A stretch of 64,000 nt of DNA. Source: JAICJC01 sp963709425 (GTDB lineage Bacteria > Actinomycetota > Thermoleophilia > Gaiellales > JAICJC01). Shown piece by piece: positions 18,177 through 26,682 of the stretch. Numbering within the stretch: the first letter of the stretch is position 1; every line of letters begins with the position of its first letter. Both the position numbers and the translations under genes were made by a program. Location: assembly GCA_963709425.1 (NCBI GenBank), contig CAVPWG010000001.1, positions 372,001 through 436,000 on the forward strand. The letters run 5' to 3'. The notes under the pieces are model-generated. The model was given only the letters and a program-made list of their open reading frames with translations, was not told the origin of the DNA and made no database searches.

Positions 18177-18849
18177 ACGCCGGGATCAGCCCTCCCGAGA
18201 GGGGCGCCGAGGCGTCGGTGCAGAGCCACTCCACGACCTCGGCCAGCTCGTCGCCCGTCGTCCAGCGCGAGTGGTCGGCGTCGGGGTTCTCGGCCCTGTT
18301 TCTGGGCGTGTCGACGATCTTCACGACGATGGCGTTGGCCCGGATCCCCGCCGTGCGGAACTCGGTATCCACGCAGCGCATGAGCCCGCCCAGAGCCACC
18401 TTCGACACGATGTACCCGGACGCGCCCGAGAACGGGGTCAGCATCGCCGACGTGCCGATGTAGACGATCGAGCCGCGGCCGGCCTGCCGCATCGGCCGGA
18501 GCGCGGCGCGGGTCATGAAATAGGCCGTGTCGAGGTTGATCGCCATCTGGCTTCGCCACACGTCGACCGGTTGCTCGTCGATCGTGCCGGCGGCCGCGAA
18601 CCCGCCCGCGATGTGTGCGAGCGCGTCGACCCCGCCGAAGCGCTCGACGGCGGCCTCGACGACGGCGACGGCGGCCTCCGGGTCGGACAGGTCGGCGCGC
18701 ACGGCGGCCACCGGCTGCGGCAGGTCGTCGGGCGGATGCTCCTCGCGGTAGGTCACGGCCACGTTCCAGCCCTCGGCGAGGAAGCGGTCGAGCACGGCCC
18801 GCCCCCATCCTCCCGTCACGCCGGTGAGCACCGCTGTCCGGTCGGCCAT
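18163..18849 (-). CDS. Short-chain dehydrogenase/reductase in the hut operon
   Basis: A 228-residue SDR with the cofactor motif GVTGGWGRA near residue 9, an NAG-like position replaced by HIAGG near 83, and a catalytic triad-like Ser in YIGTSAML, Tyr in SGYIVSK and the Lys of that motif. The substrate is unknown. It is placed between hutU and hutI with an overlap on one side and two bases of spacing on the other, so co-expression with histidine breakdown is certain by structure. A role in the pathway is inference; it could handle a side product. Confidence 0.82.
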   Translation of the reverse strand: MADRTAVLTGVTGGWGRAVLDRFLAEGWNVAVTYREEHPPDDLPQPVAAVRADLSDPEAAVAVVEAAVERFGGVDALAHIAGGFAAAGTIDEQPVDVWRSQMAINLDTAYFMTRAALRPMRQAGRGSIVYIGTSAMLTPFSGASGYIVSKVALGGLMRCVDTEFRTAGIRANAIVVKIVDTPRNRAENPDADHSRWTTGDELAEVVEWLCTDASAPLSGGLIPAYGRA

Positions 18850-18851
18850 GC

Positions 18852-20549
18852 CTATCCCTCCATCGGCAGGTCGATGCCGCCGGCGTGGGCGGCGTCGAGC
18901 GCCTCGGGGTAGCCCGCGTCGGCGTGCCTGGCGACGCCGATCCCCGGGTCGTTCGTCAGCACCCGCGTCAGCCGCTCGTCCATCTCGTCGGTGCCGTCGG
19001 CGACCACCACGAGCCCGGCGTGGATCGAGTTTCCGATCCCGACGCCTCCGCCGTGGTGCACCGACACCCACGACGCCCCGGACGCGGTCGAGAGGAGCGC
19101 GTTCAGGATCGGCCAGTCGGCGATGGCATCGGAGCCGTCGCGCATCGCCTCCGTCTCTCGGAACGGCGACGCGACCGACCCGGTGTCGAGATGGTCGCGG
19201 CCGATCGCGATCGGCGCCGAGACCTCGCCGCGGCGGACGAGGTCGTTGAAGAGGAGGCCGGCCCTGGCCCGGTCGCCGTACCCCAGCCAGCAGATCCGCG
19301 CCGGCAGGCCCTGAAAGGCGATCCGCTCGGGTGCCACGCGCAGCCATCGCTGGAGCAGCACGTCGTCGGGGAAGGCCTCGAGGAGCGCCGCGTCGATGCG
19401 GTGGATGTCGGCCGGGTCGCCCGAGAGCGCCGCCCACCGGAAGGGCCCGGCGCCGCGGCAGAAGAGCGGCCTGACGTACGCGGGAACGAACCCCGGAAAG
19501 TCGAAGGCGTGCTCGAGACCGGCGTCGCGGGCCTCGGTGCGCAGGTTGTTGCCGTAGTCGAAGACATGGCTGCCCGCGCGCTGCAGGTCGAGCATCGCCT
19601 GCACGTGCCGGACGGCAGTCTCCCGCGCCCGGCGCACGTACTCGTCGGGGTCGGACTCGCGGAGGGCCAGCGCCTCGGCGAGCTCCATCCCCGCCGGCAC
19701 GTACCCGTTCAGCATGTCGTGCGCCGACGTCTGGTCGGTCACGAGGTCGAAGTGCGCGCCGCGGCGTGCGATCTCGGCGAAGACGTCGGCGGCGTTTCCG
19801 AGGATGCCGACCGAGACGCCCCGCCCATCGGCCGCGTACCGCCGCACCCGGTCGATCGCGTCGTCCAGGTCGCCGGCGACCTCGTCGAGATAGCGGGTCT
19901 CGAGGCGCCGTTCGATCCGGTGCGGGTCGACCTCGACGTTCAGGCTGGTCGCGCCGGCGAGCGACGCCGCCAGCGGCTGGGCGCCGCCCATCCCGCCGAG
20001 CCCCGCCGTGAGGACGGTCCGCCCGGCCAGGTCGGGCGACCCCCAATGGGCCTCGCCGGCCGCGGCGAAGGTCTGGTAGGTGCCCTGGAGGATCCCCTGC
20101 GTGCCGATGTAGATCCACGACCCCGCGGTCATCTGGCCGAACATGGTGAGGCCCTCGGCCTCGAGCCTTCGGAACTCGTCCCAGGTGGCAAACCGGGGCA
20201 CGAGGAGCGAGTTGGCGATGAGCACGCGCGGGGCGCCGGGGTGCGTGCGGAAGACGGCCACGGGCTTGCCGCTCTGAACGAGCAGCGTCTCGTCGCCGCC
20301 CAGCTCGAGGAGCGCGGCGACGATCGCCTTCAGGGCCTCGTGGCTTCGTGCGGCCCGTCCCGACCCGCCGTAGACGACGAGCCGCTGTGGATCCTCGGCC
20401 ACCTCGGGATCGAGGTTGTTGCAGAGCATCCTGAGGGCCGCCTCCTGATGCCAGCCCTTGCACTCCCGCTCGGTCCCCCTGGGCGCGTGCACGGCGCCGA
20501 GATCTCCCACCAGCGACTCGACGCGCGACGCGATGGCGGTGGCGACCAT
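18852..20549 (-). CDS. hutU: Urocanate hydratase
   Basis: Hydrates urocanate to 4-imidazolone-5-propionate with tightly bound NAD acting as electrophile. The 565 residues include YGGSGRAARSHEALKAIV, FGQMTAGSWIYIGTQGILQG, the NAD loop LGGMGGAQPLAA near residue 168, and the late VSVHHGGGVGIGNSIHAG segment. The ATG at 20549 gives the normal length and N-terminus (MVATAIASRVESLVGDLGAV). The frame stays open further upstream into the divergent dehydrogenase region, without homology. Confidence 0.95.
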   Translation of the reverse strand: MVATAIASRVESLVGDLGAVHAPRGTERECKGWHQEAALRMLCNNLDPEVAEDPQRLVVYGGSGRAARSHEALKAIVAALLELGGDETLLVQSGKPVAVFRTHPGAPRVLIANSLLVPRFATWDEFRRLEAEGLTMFGQMTAGSWIYIGTQGILQGTYQTFAAAGEAHWGSPDLAGRTVLTAGLGGMGGAQPLAASLAGATSLNVEVDPHRIERRLETRYLDEVAGDLDDAIDRVRRYAADGRGVSVGILGNAADVFAEIARRGAHFDLVTDQTSAHDMLNGYVPAGMELAEALALRESDPDEYVRRARETAVRHVQAMLDLQRAGSHVFDYGNNLRTEARDAGLEHAFDFPGFVPAYVRPLFCRGAGPFRWAALSGDPADIHRIDAALLEAFPDDVLLQRWLRVAPERIAFQGLPARICWLGYGDRARAGLLFNDLVRRGEVSAPIAIGRDHLDTGSVASPFRETEAMRDGSDAIADWPILNALLSTASGASWVSVHHGGGVGIGNSIHAGLVVVADGTDEMDERLTRVLTNDPGIGVARHADAGYPEALDAAHAGGIDLPMEG

Positions 20550-20591
20550 GACCGAAACCGTATCAAGGAGCGGGTAGCATGCCGCCCCGTG

Positions 20592-21669
20592 GTGAGACGG
20601 GTGGGCATCCTGATGGCTGCGCTCGCGGCCGCTGGCGGTGACCGCGGCTCCGGCCGCGAGCGCCGCGCGCCTGCATCCGGTGATGTCGGGCCTGGGTGAG
20701 CCCACCTACGTGACGGGGCACGGCGGCAACCTCTACGTCGTCCTGCGCCGGGGCGTCATCCGCGTCCGCCACGGCGGCCGGCTGCTGGCGCGCCCGTTCC
20801 TCGACATCTCGCGGCACGTGACGACGGCGGGGGGCGAGCAGGGCCTGCTCTCGATGGCGTTCGCGCCGCACTTCGACCGAAACCACCGCGTGTACGTCGA
20901 TTTCACGAATCTGAACGGCGACACCCGAGTCGTGCAGTACCGCACCTTCGCGGCCAACCGAAAACGGGTGAACCCGGCGACGAGGCGCGTCCTTCTCAAG
21001 GTCGGCCAGCCGTTCGACAACCACAACGGCGGCCAGCTCCAGACCGGCCCTGACGGTCTGCTGTACATCTCGCTCGGCGACGGCGGATCGGCGGGCGACC
21101 CGAACCTGAACGGCCAGAGCAAGGGCCCGCTCGCGACCATCCTCCGGATCGACCCGCGAAAGCCTCACCCGCACGCCGCGATGTACGCCTACGGCCTGCG
21201 GAACCCCTGGCGGTTCTCGTTCGACCGCAAGACCGGCGGGATGTGGATCGGCGACGTCGGCCAGGACACGTGGGAGGAGGTCGACCATCTCCGCCACGGC
21301 ACCCCCGCGGGCACCAACTTCGGGTGGAGCTTCTACGAGGGGCGCAGCGTGTTCAAGAACCAGCCGATCGACCGATCGAAGCTGCGCTTCCCCGTCGCGG
21401 TCTACCGCCATGTCGTCGCGGGCGCCGACAACTGCTCGATCACCGGCGGCTACGTCTACCGCGGGAGCGCGATCCCCCGGCTCCAGGGTCAGTACCTGTA
21501 CGCCGACTTCTGCTCCGGCCGGATCTGGAAGATCCCGGCGCGCGGCGGACACCCCATGCTCACGAACATGAGCTTCAAGGCGAGCAGCATCTCGTCGTTC
21601 GGACAGGGCTCGAACGGCGAGCTCTACGTCGTCTCGCTCGGCGGCACGATCTACAAGATCGTCGCCTGA
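20592..21669 (+). CDS. PQQ-type soluble sugar dehydrogenase (glucose/sorbosone dehydrogenase family), start region frame-broken
   Basis: A predicted secreted beta-propeller enzyme with the family's EQGLLSMAFAPHF, FDNHNGGQLQTGPDGLLYIS and YGLRNPWRFSFD motifs. Members oxidise aldoses or related carbonyls with PQQ and pass electrons to carriers. The long open frame begins at a GTG at 20638 with the end of a signal peptide; the positively charged and hydrophobic start (RRVGILMAALAAA) is in another frame at 20592-20637, so a single-base error near 20630 is likely. An ATG at 20579, eight bases after AAGGAG, could be the real start if one C of the run at 20585-20588 is surplus. It lies between the two hut blocks, on the opposite strand. 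Confidence 0.8.
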
Positions 21670-21670
21670 C

Positions 21671-23203
21671 TCAGCGGAGCGCGCCCGCCGCGGCCTCGAC
21701 CTGGGAGAGCAGCGACCCGTCACGCACGGCGCCGGCCACGTCGTCGATCTCGGCCGCGAGCGACCGGTCACGCTCGAGCCGCGGGGAGCGCTCGCGCAGC
21801 GCCCGGCGCAGCACCGCGACGGTCGGCCCCGGCTGGAGCGGCTCGAGGAAGTCGAGCCCCTGGGCTCCGCAGAGGAGCTCGACGGCAAGGATGCGCTCGA
21901 CGTTGGCGCACACGTGCCACAGGTGGACGGCGGACGTCGCCCCCATCGAGACGTGATCCTCCTGTCCGGCGCTCGTCGGGATCGAGTCGACGCTGGCCGG
22001 ATGGGCCAGCACGCGGTTCTCGGCGACGAGGCTCGCGGCCACGTACTGCGTGATCATGAAGCCCGAGTTGAGACCGCTCTCGTGAGCGAGGAACGGCGGC
22101 AGGCCGTTGGACATCGTCGGGTTCAGCATCCTCTCGATCCGGCGCTCGGAGATCGACCCCAGCTCCGCGAGGCCGATCTTGAGCGTGTCGAGCGGAATGG
22201 CGACGGGCTCGCCGTGGAAGTTCCCGTTCGAGACGACCTCCCCGCGATCGGCCAGCACGAGCGGGTTGTCGGTGGCGGCGTTCAGCTCGATGGCGATCGC
22301 GCGCTCGGCATACTCGACCGCGTCGCGCACGGCGCCGTGCACCTGCGGCGAGCAGCGGAGCGAGTACGCGTCCTGCACCCGCCCGCACCAGCGATGGGAG
22401 GCGACGATCTGCGAGTCGTCGAGGAGGCCGTACAGATTCGCCGCCGAGGCCGCCTGGCCGGGATGGGGCCGCAGCGCCTGAAGCTCCGGTGAGAACGGCG
22501 TGCGCGACCCGCGCACCGCCTCGATCGTCTGCGCGGCTGCCAGGTCGGCCAGCTTCCCGAGCCGGTGCGCCCGGCACACGACGAGCGCACCGATCGCCGC
22601 CATGAACTGCGTCCCGTTGATGAGCGCGAGGCCCTCCTTCGCGTCGAGCTCGATCGGCTCCAGGCCGGCCTTCGCCAGCGCATCGGCGCCTCCCAGCGTC
22701 TCTCCTCCTACGCCGGCGCGCCCCTCGCCGACGAGTACGAGCGCCAGATGCGCCAGCGGCGCAAGGTCGCCGCTCGCCCCCAGCGACCCGCGCGACGGCA
22801 CCACCGGCAGCACGCCGGCCGCGAGCATGTCGACCAGGAGCTGCACCGGCTCGCGGCGCACGCCGGATGTGCCCTTGGCCAGCGCGTTCGCACGCAGCAG
22901 GATCGCCGCCCGCACGACCTCGTCCGGGAAGGGATCGCCCACCCCGCACGCATGGCTTCGCACGAGGTTCAGCTGGAGCTCGGCGGCCTGTCCGGCGTCG
23001 ATGTGCACGTCGACGAGCCGGCCGAACCCGGTGTTCACCCCGTAGGTCGGCCGCTCGTCGCGCACGACCCGCTCGATCAGGGCACGGGAATCGTCGATCT
23101 GGCGCAGCGCGTCCGGAGCGAGCTCGACCGAGCGGCCGCCCAGCGCGACGCCCTCGACGTCGTCGACGGTCAGGTCGTGCCCGGTGAGCTGGATCGCCGC
23201 CAC
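21671..23203 (-). CDS. hutH: Histidine ammonia-lyase
   Basis: Removes ammonia from histidine to give trans-urocanate, the first step of the hut pathway. About 510 residues. The Ala-Ser-Gly triad that cyclises into the MIO cofactor is in GSLGASGDLAPL near residue 139. The YGVNTGFG segment near residue 50 and the FMAAIGALV and GNFHGEPVA segments are also typical. The GTG at 23203 gives the usual N-terminus (VAAIQLTGHDLTVDDVEG). It starts 15 bases after the ftcD stop, so the two are co-transcribed. Confidence 0.95.
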   Translation of the reverse strand: MAAIQLTGHDLTVDDVEGVALGGRSVELAPDALRQIDDSRALIERVVRDERPTYGVNTGFGRLVDVHIDAGQAAELQLNLVRSHACGVGDPFPDEVVRAAILLRANALAKGTSGVRREPVQLLVDMLAAGVLPVVPSRGSLGASGDLAPLAHLALVLVGEGRAGVGGETLGGADALAKAGLEPIELDAKEGLALINGTQFMAAIGALVVCRAHRLGKLADLAAAQTIEAVRGSRTPFSPELQALRPHPGQAASAANLYGLLDDSQIVASHRWCGRVQDAYSLRCSPQVHGAVRDAVEYAERAIAIELNAATDNPLVLADRGEVVSNGNFHGEPVAIPLDTLKIGLAELGSISERRIERMLNPTMSNGLPPFLAHESGLNSGFMITQYVAASLVAENRVLAHPASVDSIPTSAGQEDHVSMGATSAVHLWHVCANVERILAVELLCGAQGLDFLEPLQPGPTVAVLRRALRERSPRLERDRSLAAEIDDVAGAVRDGSLLSQVEAAAGALR

Positions 23204-23217
23204 GTGCGCCGCGAAGG

Positions 23218-24123
23218 CTACCGGTCTCCCCGCCCGAACTCGCCCCCGGCCGCGATCTCGAGGACGCGGTCGGGCGCCAGCCCGGGCAGGTGCAGGGCCG
23301 CGCCCGCCGCCGAGGCCGCCACCGAGGCCGGCATGAGCCCGACGAGCTCGCCCCCCAAAACCGAGGTGCCGTGCTCGGCGGCCAACCGCTCGACCTCGAG
23401 GACGACCCGATGAAGCGGCGTCGCGGCGACGTCGATCAGGTTCATCGAGACCTGCGCACGGTCGGTGCGCGCGAGCCGAAGCCCGAGCGCCTGCACGCCC
23501 GGAAGGCCGCCGTCGCGCGCCCTGACGCCTGCGGCGACCGCGCGGGCCACCTGGACGTCGCCCGTGTCGAGCTCGAGGTTGAACGCGACGAGCGGCGGGC
23601 GGACGCCGAGGAGCACGGCGCCCGCGGTCGGATGGAGCTCCGCCGGGCCGAAGAGCGGCTCGACCTCGCCCGACCGGAGCCGGGCGGCGAGAGCGTCGAC
23701 GCCTCCCGTGCGGAAGAACGCCGGGCGGCGGCCACCGCCGAGGTCGGCGTACCCGAGCACCGGGACGCCGAGCGCCCCGACGCGTTCCCCGAGGAGACGG
23801 GCCGCGTGCTCGGGCTCGGCGTCGCCGGCCTGAAAGCGCACGAACGGCACGACGTCGGCGGCACCCACGCGCGGGTGCACGCCCTCGTGCCGGCGCAGGT
23901 CGATCCGCTCGACCGCGACCGCGATCGCCGCCGCCAGACCCGCCACGAGGTCGGCGGCAGTTCCGACACAGGTGAAGACCGAGCGGTTGTGGTCGGCGTC
24001 GGCGTGTACGTCGAGAACGCGGGCGTGCGCGGCCACGGCGTTGCGGATGGCGTCGAGCGTCGCGGCATCGCGACCCTCGGAGAAATTGGGAACCGACTCG
24101 AGGAGGCCGCGCATCGGCGCCAT
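23218..24123 (-). CDS. ftcD: Glutamate formiminotransferase (FtcD N-terminal type)
   Basis: Transfers the formimino group of N-formiminoglutamate, the product of HutI, to tetrahydrofolate and releases glutamate. 301 residues, matching the stand-alone transferase without the cyclodeaminase domain. It starts with the typical LLESVPNFSEGRD, then DADHNRSVFT, the RRHEGVHPRVGAADVVPFV loop and the VSMNLIDVAATPLHRV segment. No cyclodeaminase gene is seen nearby. Two methionines (24123 and 24114) could start it. Confidence 0.92.
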   Translation of the reverse strand: MAPMRGLLESVPNFSEGRDAATLDAIRNAVAAHARVLDVHADADHNRSVFTCVGTAADLVAGLAAAIAVAVERIDLRRHEGVHPRVGAADVVPFVRFQAGDAEPEHAARLLGERVGALGVPVLGYADLGGGRRPAFFRTGGVDALAARLRSGEVEPLFGPAELHPTAGAVLLGVRPPLVAFNLELDTGDVQVARAVAAGVRARDGGLPGVQALGLRLARTDRAQVSMNLIDVAATPLHRVVLEVERLAAEHGTSVLGGELVGLMPASVAASAAGAALHLPGLAPDRVLEIAAGGEFGRGDR

Positions 24124-24148
24124 TATCCGTCACGCCAGAACGCCTCGA

Positions 24149-24172
24149 GCGGGCCTCGTGATGGAGGCCCGC
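24149..24172 (-). terminator. 9-bp hairpin in the ftcD leader
   Basis: gcgggcctc (24149-24157) pairs perfectly with gaggcccgc (24164-24172) around a 6-base loop, 26 bases before the ftcD start on the minus strand. There is no T-run on either strand. It could attenuate ftcD-hutH, act as a repressor-binding inverted repeat, or terminate read-through from the plus strand. Confidence 0.4.
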
Positions 24173-24409
24173 CGGAGGGGACATAACGACGTTCGGGGGG
24201 GAACGTGGTTACAAAGTCTGGCCGCGTCGATAAACGTACCGGGAGGAAGCCGGAACTGCCAGACGCATACAGTCTCGACGATCTCCCGAAGCGGTGCATG
24301 CCCCGTCGGAGTGATTTGGGCTGGCATCCCCTACCAGCGATACCCCAAAGCGGTGATCGAACTTCGCCCATTCGAGCGACGACGCAGGGGATGTGCGCGA
24401 CGATCATTC
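24173..24409. other. Structured non-coding DNA between ftcD and the riboswitch
   Basis: No credible gene is seen; both-strand open frames here lack ribosome sites and protein-like composition. The stretch contains inverted repeats: gtctggc with gccagac (about 24217-24265, enclosing ccgg/ccgg) and tttggg with cccaaa near 24315-24355 (enclosing ctgg/ccag). This looks like a folded leader or small RNA, but it matches no class I can name. Confidence 0.4.
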
Positions 24410-24414
24410 GAGTA

Positions 24415-24495
24415 CGGATCGAAAAGGCAAACTCGCCGCGAGGCGAGCACGCAAAGCTAGAGGTCTCAGCGATGAGACAGCTCGGCTGCCGAACC
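24415..24495 (+). ncRNA. Class I cyclic-di-GMP riboswitch (GEMM-I)
   Basis: The core follows the class consensus. AAAAGGCAAAC (24422-24432) leads into P2, CTCGCC/GGCGAG, capped by the GNRA loop GCGA (24438-24441). The invariant CACGCAAAGC is at 24448-24457. P3 is GTCTC/GAGAC with an asymmetric AG bulge at 24479-24480 at the place of the tetraloop receptor, then GAG/CTC. The 3' GGCTGCCG element is at 24484-24491. The residue aligning with position 20 of the well-studied Vibrio aptamer is G (about 24426), which in this class favours c-di-GMP over cGAMP. It should control the plus-strand reductase at 24736. Confidence 0.78.
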
Positions 24496-24559
24496 GGGCC
24501 TCCTCGAAATGCGACGTCCGACCCCGCGAACACGCGGGACGTACCTCGCGAGGAGGCTC
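24496..24559 (+). promoter_or_regulatory. Nested hairpin directly after the riboswitch, probable expression platform
   Basis: gcctcctcg (24498-24506) pairs with cgaggaggc (24549-24557). Inside it acgtcc (24514-24519) pairs with ggacgt (24537-24542), and a cgcg/cgcg stem closes an aaca loop. The structure starts within a few bases of the aptamer's 3' strand. It could be a ligand-controlled terminator, though no T-run follows. Confidence 0.5.
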
Positions 24560-24635
24560 CCAGCGACGACCATCGTCGCGCCGCGCCGCGGGGCATAGGC
24601 ACCCCACCGCGCACCTCGATCCGAATCGACACGGA

Positions 24636-24695
24636 GCGGACGGTGAGCGCTGCGGGGGGCAGTGCCACGAGGTGGCAGTGAGGTTCACCGTCCGC
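24636..24695 (+). repeat. 11-bp inverted repeat enclosing a second hairpin, before the reductase gene
   Basis: gcggacggtga (24636-24646) and tcaccgtccgc (24685-24695) are perfect reverse complements. The loop contains another perfect stem, tgccac/gtggca (24663-24668 and 24672-24677). It ends 40 bases before the start codon. It could be an intrinsic terminator, a ribosome-access switch, or an operator. Confidence 0.55.
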
Positions 24696-24735
24696 CCCGT
24701 CAATTTGCCTCGAGGGCCGTTAGCATCGGGCCGGG

Positions 24736-26676
24736 ATGTTGGACAGCCTCTTCTCTCCGCTCGCGCTTGGGCCGGTCACGATCCGAAACCGCGTGGTCTC
24801 GACGTCCCACCAGACGTCGCTCGTGCACGATCACCTCCCGACCGACGACCTGATCGCCTATCACCGCGCCCGGGCTGCCGGCGGCGCTGGGCTGATCGTC
24901 GTCGAGGCGACCGCGGTCCACCCCACCGGCCTTCTCACGGCGCACACCGTCGGCGGCTACCTGCCGGCGATCGTCCCCGCCTGGCAGCGGATGAGCGCGG
25001 CCGTCCAGGAGCACGGGACGCGGCTCGTGTGCCAGCTCTTCCACGGCGGCCGGGAGATGATCGCCTCGGGGACGAGGCCGCCGGCCGTCGCGCCGAGCTC
25101 GATCCCATCCGCCCGCTTCAAGACCGAGCCGCGGGCGCTCACGCGGGCCGAGATCGGCGAGATGCTCGAGGGCTACAGGCAGGCTGCCGCGTATGCCGCG
25201 GATGGCGGCCTGGACGGCGTCGAGGTGTGTGCGGGATTCGGCTACCTGCCGACGCAGTTCCTCTCCCGCCACGCGAACGTCCGCACCGACGAGTACGGCG
25301 GGAGCTTCGAGAACCGGTTCCGCTTCCTGCGCGAGGTGCTCGAGGCCATGCGGGAGGGGTTCGGCCCGCACGGCACGATCGGCTGTCGCCTGACCGATGA
25401 GAGCACCTCGAGCGTCGGCACCGACCCCGAGGACGTCCTCGCGGCGGCCGCCGCCGTGGGCAACGACGGCCTCGCCGACTACCTCTCGGTCACGCTCGGA
25501 TCCTCGCCGACCTACCGCGGCTCGACGTGGATCGTGCCTCCGTCGCCGACCGCCAGGAATGCCGTCGCCGACTTCGCGCGGGCTGTGAGGGCGCGCACGT
25601 CGATCCCGCTGATCGCCGCCGGGCGGGTGCTCGATCCGGCCGACGCCGACCGCCTGATCACCGAGGGCGTCTGCGACGCGGTCGGGATGACGCGGGCCCA
25701 GATCGCCGATCCCAACCTGGCGCTGCGCGCCCGCGCGGGCCAGCCGATCACGCGCTGCATCGGGTGCAACCAGGGGTGCATCGGCCACTACCACGCCGGC
25801 GTCCCGATCGCCTGCACCGTGAACCCCTGGACCGGCTACGAGCGCACCCTCCCGCCCCCTGCACCGGCCGAACGGCCGGGGACGGTGGTCGTCGTCGGTG
25901 CCGGCCCGGCCGGCTGCGCCGCCGCCGCCTCCGCCGCCGCGTGCGGCCACCGGGTGGTGGTGTTCGAGCGGTCGCCGGATGTGGGAGGCCAGATGCGGCT
26001 GGCGCTCGCCGCGCCGGGGCACGCCGAGGTCGCCGAGGGGCTGCTCGAGATCCTGGCCGGCTGGCTCGCGCCGGTGGACGTCCGCTACGGCGCCGGGGCG
26101 AAGGCCGCCGACGTCCTGGCGGAGCGACCGGACCGAATCGTGCTCGCGACCGGGGCCGACCCGCACCTCCCCGCGATCGGCGGGGACGGAGTCGCCGTCG
26201 TCGACGCGTGGGCGGCGCTGGCGGGCGCACCGGTCGGCGAGCGCGTCGTGGTGAGCGACTGGGGCGGTGACTGGACCGGGCTCGACACGGCCGAGGCGCT
26301 GGCCGCCCGCGGCGCGCAGGTGCGGCTCGTGACGTCGGCAATCGCGTTCGGCGAGGGCGTCCACCAATACCAGCGGAACCTCTATCTCGCGCGTCTCGAC
26401 GACGCCGGCGTCGACCTTCACCATCACCTGCGGCCCGTCGCCGTGGCGCCCCGGACGGCGACCTTCGAGAACGTCTTCTCTGGGCGCGAGGTCGAGATCG
26501 GCGATGTGGACACCCTCGTGGTGAGCGCCGGCCGGAGGGCCGGGGACGGCCTCTACCTCGAGCTGGCCGAGGCGGGCGTGCCCGTCGAGCGGGCGGGCGA
26601 CTGCCTGGGCCCGCGCTCGTTCGAGGAGGCGATCCGGGAGGGCACGCTGGCCGGCCTCCGGGCGTGTCCCGGGTAG
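24736..26676 (+). CDS. NADH:flavin oxidoreductase/2,4-dienoyl-CoA reductase-like enzyme (OYE + Fe-S + FAD domains)
   Basis: A 646-residue three-part enzyme. Residues 1-330 form an old-yellow-enzyme TIM barrel binding FMN (LFSPLALGPVTIRNRVVSTSH at the start; LFHGGRE; LSRHANVRTDEYGGS). A 4Fe-4S site follows (CIGCNQGCIG, then the last Cys in IACTVNP) near residues 340-362. The C-terminal half has a Rossmann FAD motif, VVVGAGPAGCAAAA, near residue 385, and an NAD(P)H-binding half. Relatives reduce enoyl compounds or demethylate amines; the substrate is unknown. It has a 230-base structured leader behind a c-di-GMP riboswitch, which is unusual for this family. Confidence 0.85.
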   Translation: MLDSLFSPLALGPVTIRNRVVSTSHQTSLVHDHLPTDDLIAYHRARAAGGAGLIVVEATAVHPTGLLTAHTVGGYLPAIVPAWQRMSAAVQEHGTRLVCQLFHGGREMIASGTRPPAVAPSSIPSARFKTEPRALTRAEIGEMLEGYRQAAAYAADGGLDGVEVCAGFGYLPTQFLSRHANVRTDEYGGSFENRFRFLREVLEAMREGFGPHGTIGCRLTDESTSSVGTDPEDVLAAAAAVGNDGLADYLSVTLGSSPTYRGSTWIVPPSPTARNAVADFARAVRARTSIPLIAAGRVLDPADADRLITEGVCDAVGMTRAQIADPNLALRARAGQPITRCIGCNQGCIGHYHAGVPIACTVNPWTGYERTLPPPAPAERPGTVVVVGAGPAGCAAAASAAACGHRVVVFERSPDVGGQMRLALAAPGHAEVAEGLLEILAGWLAPVDVRYGAGAKAADVLAERPDRIVLATGADPHLPAIGGDGVAVVDAWAALAGAPVGERVVVSDWGGDWTGLDTAEALAARGAQVRLVTSAIAFGEGVHQYQRNLYLARLDDAGVDLHHHLRPVAVAPRTATFENVFSGREVEIGDVDTLVVSAGRRAGDGLYLELAEAGVPVERAGDCLGPRSFEEAIREGTLAGLRACPG

Positions 26677-26682
26677 ATGGCT

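Noticed and set aside
20578..20583. Possible -10 element (tagcat) for the sugar dehydrogenase
   Set aside because: No matching -35 at proper spacing; too weak to list.
24123..24668. A 181-codon minus-strand frame across the non-coding region upstream of ftcD
   Set aside because: It runs through the riboswitch and hairpins, has Arg/Ser/Pro-heavy composition without domains, and lacks a ribosome site.
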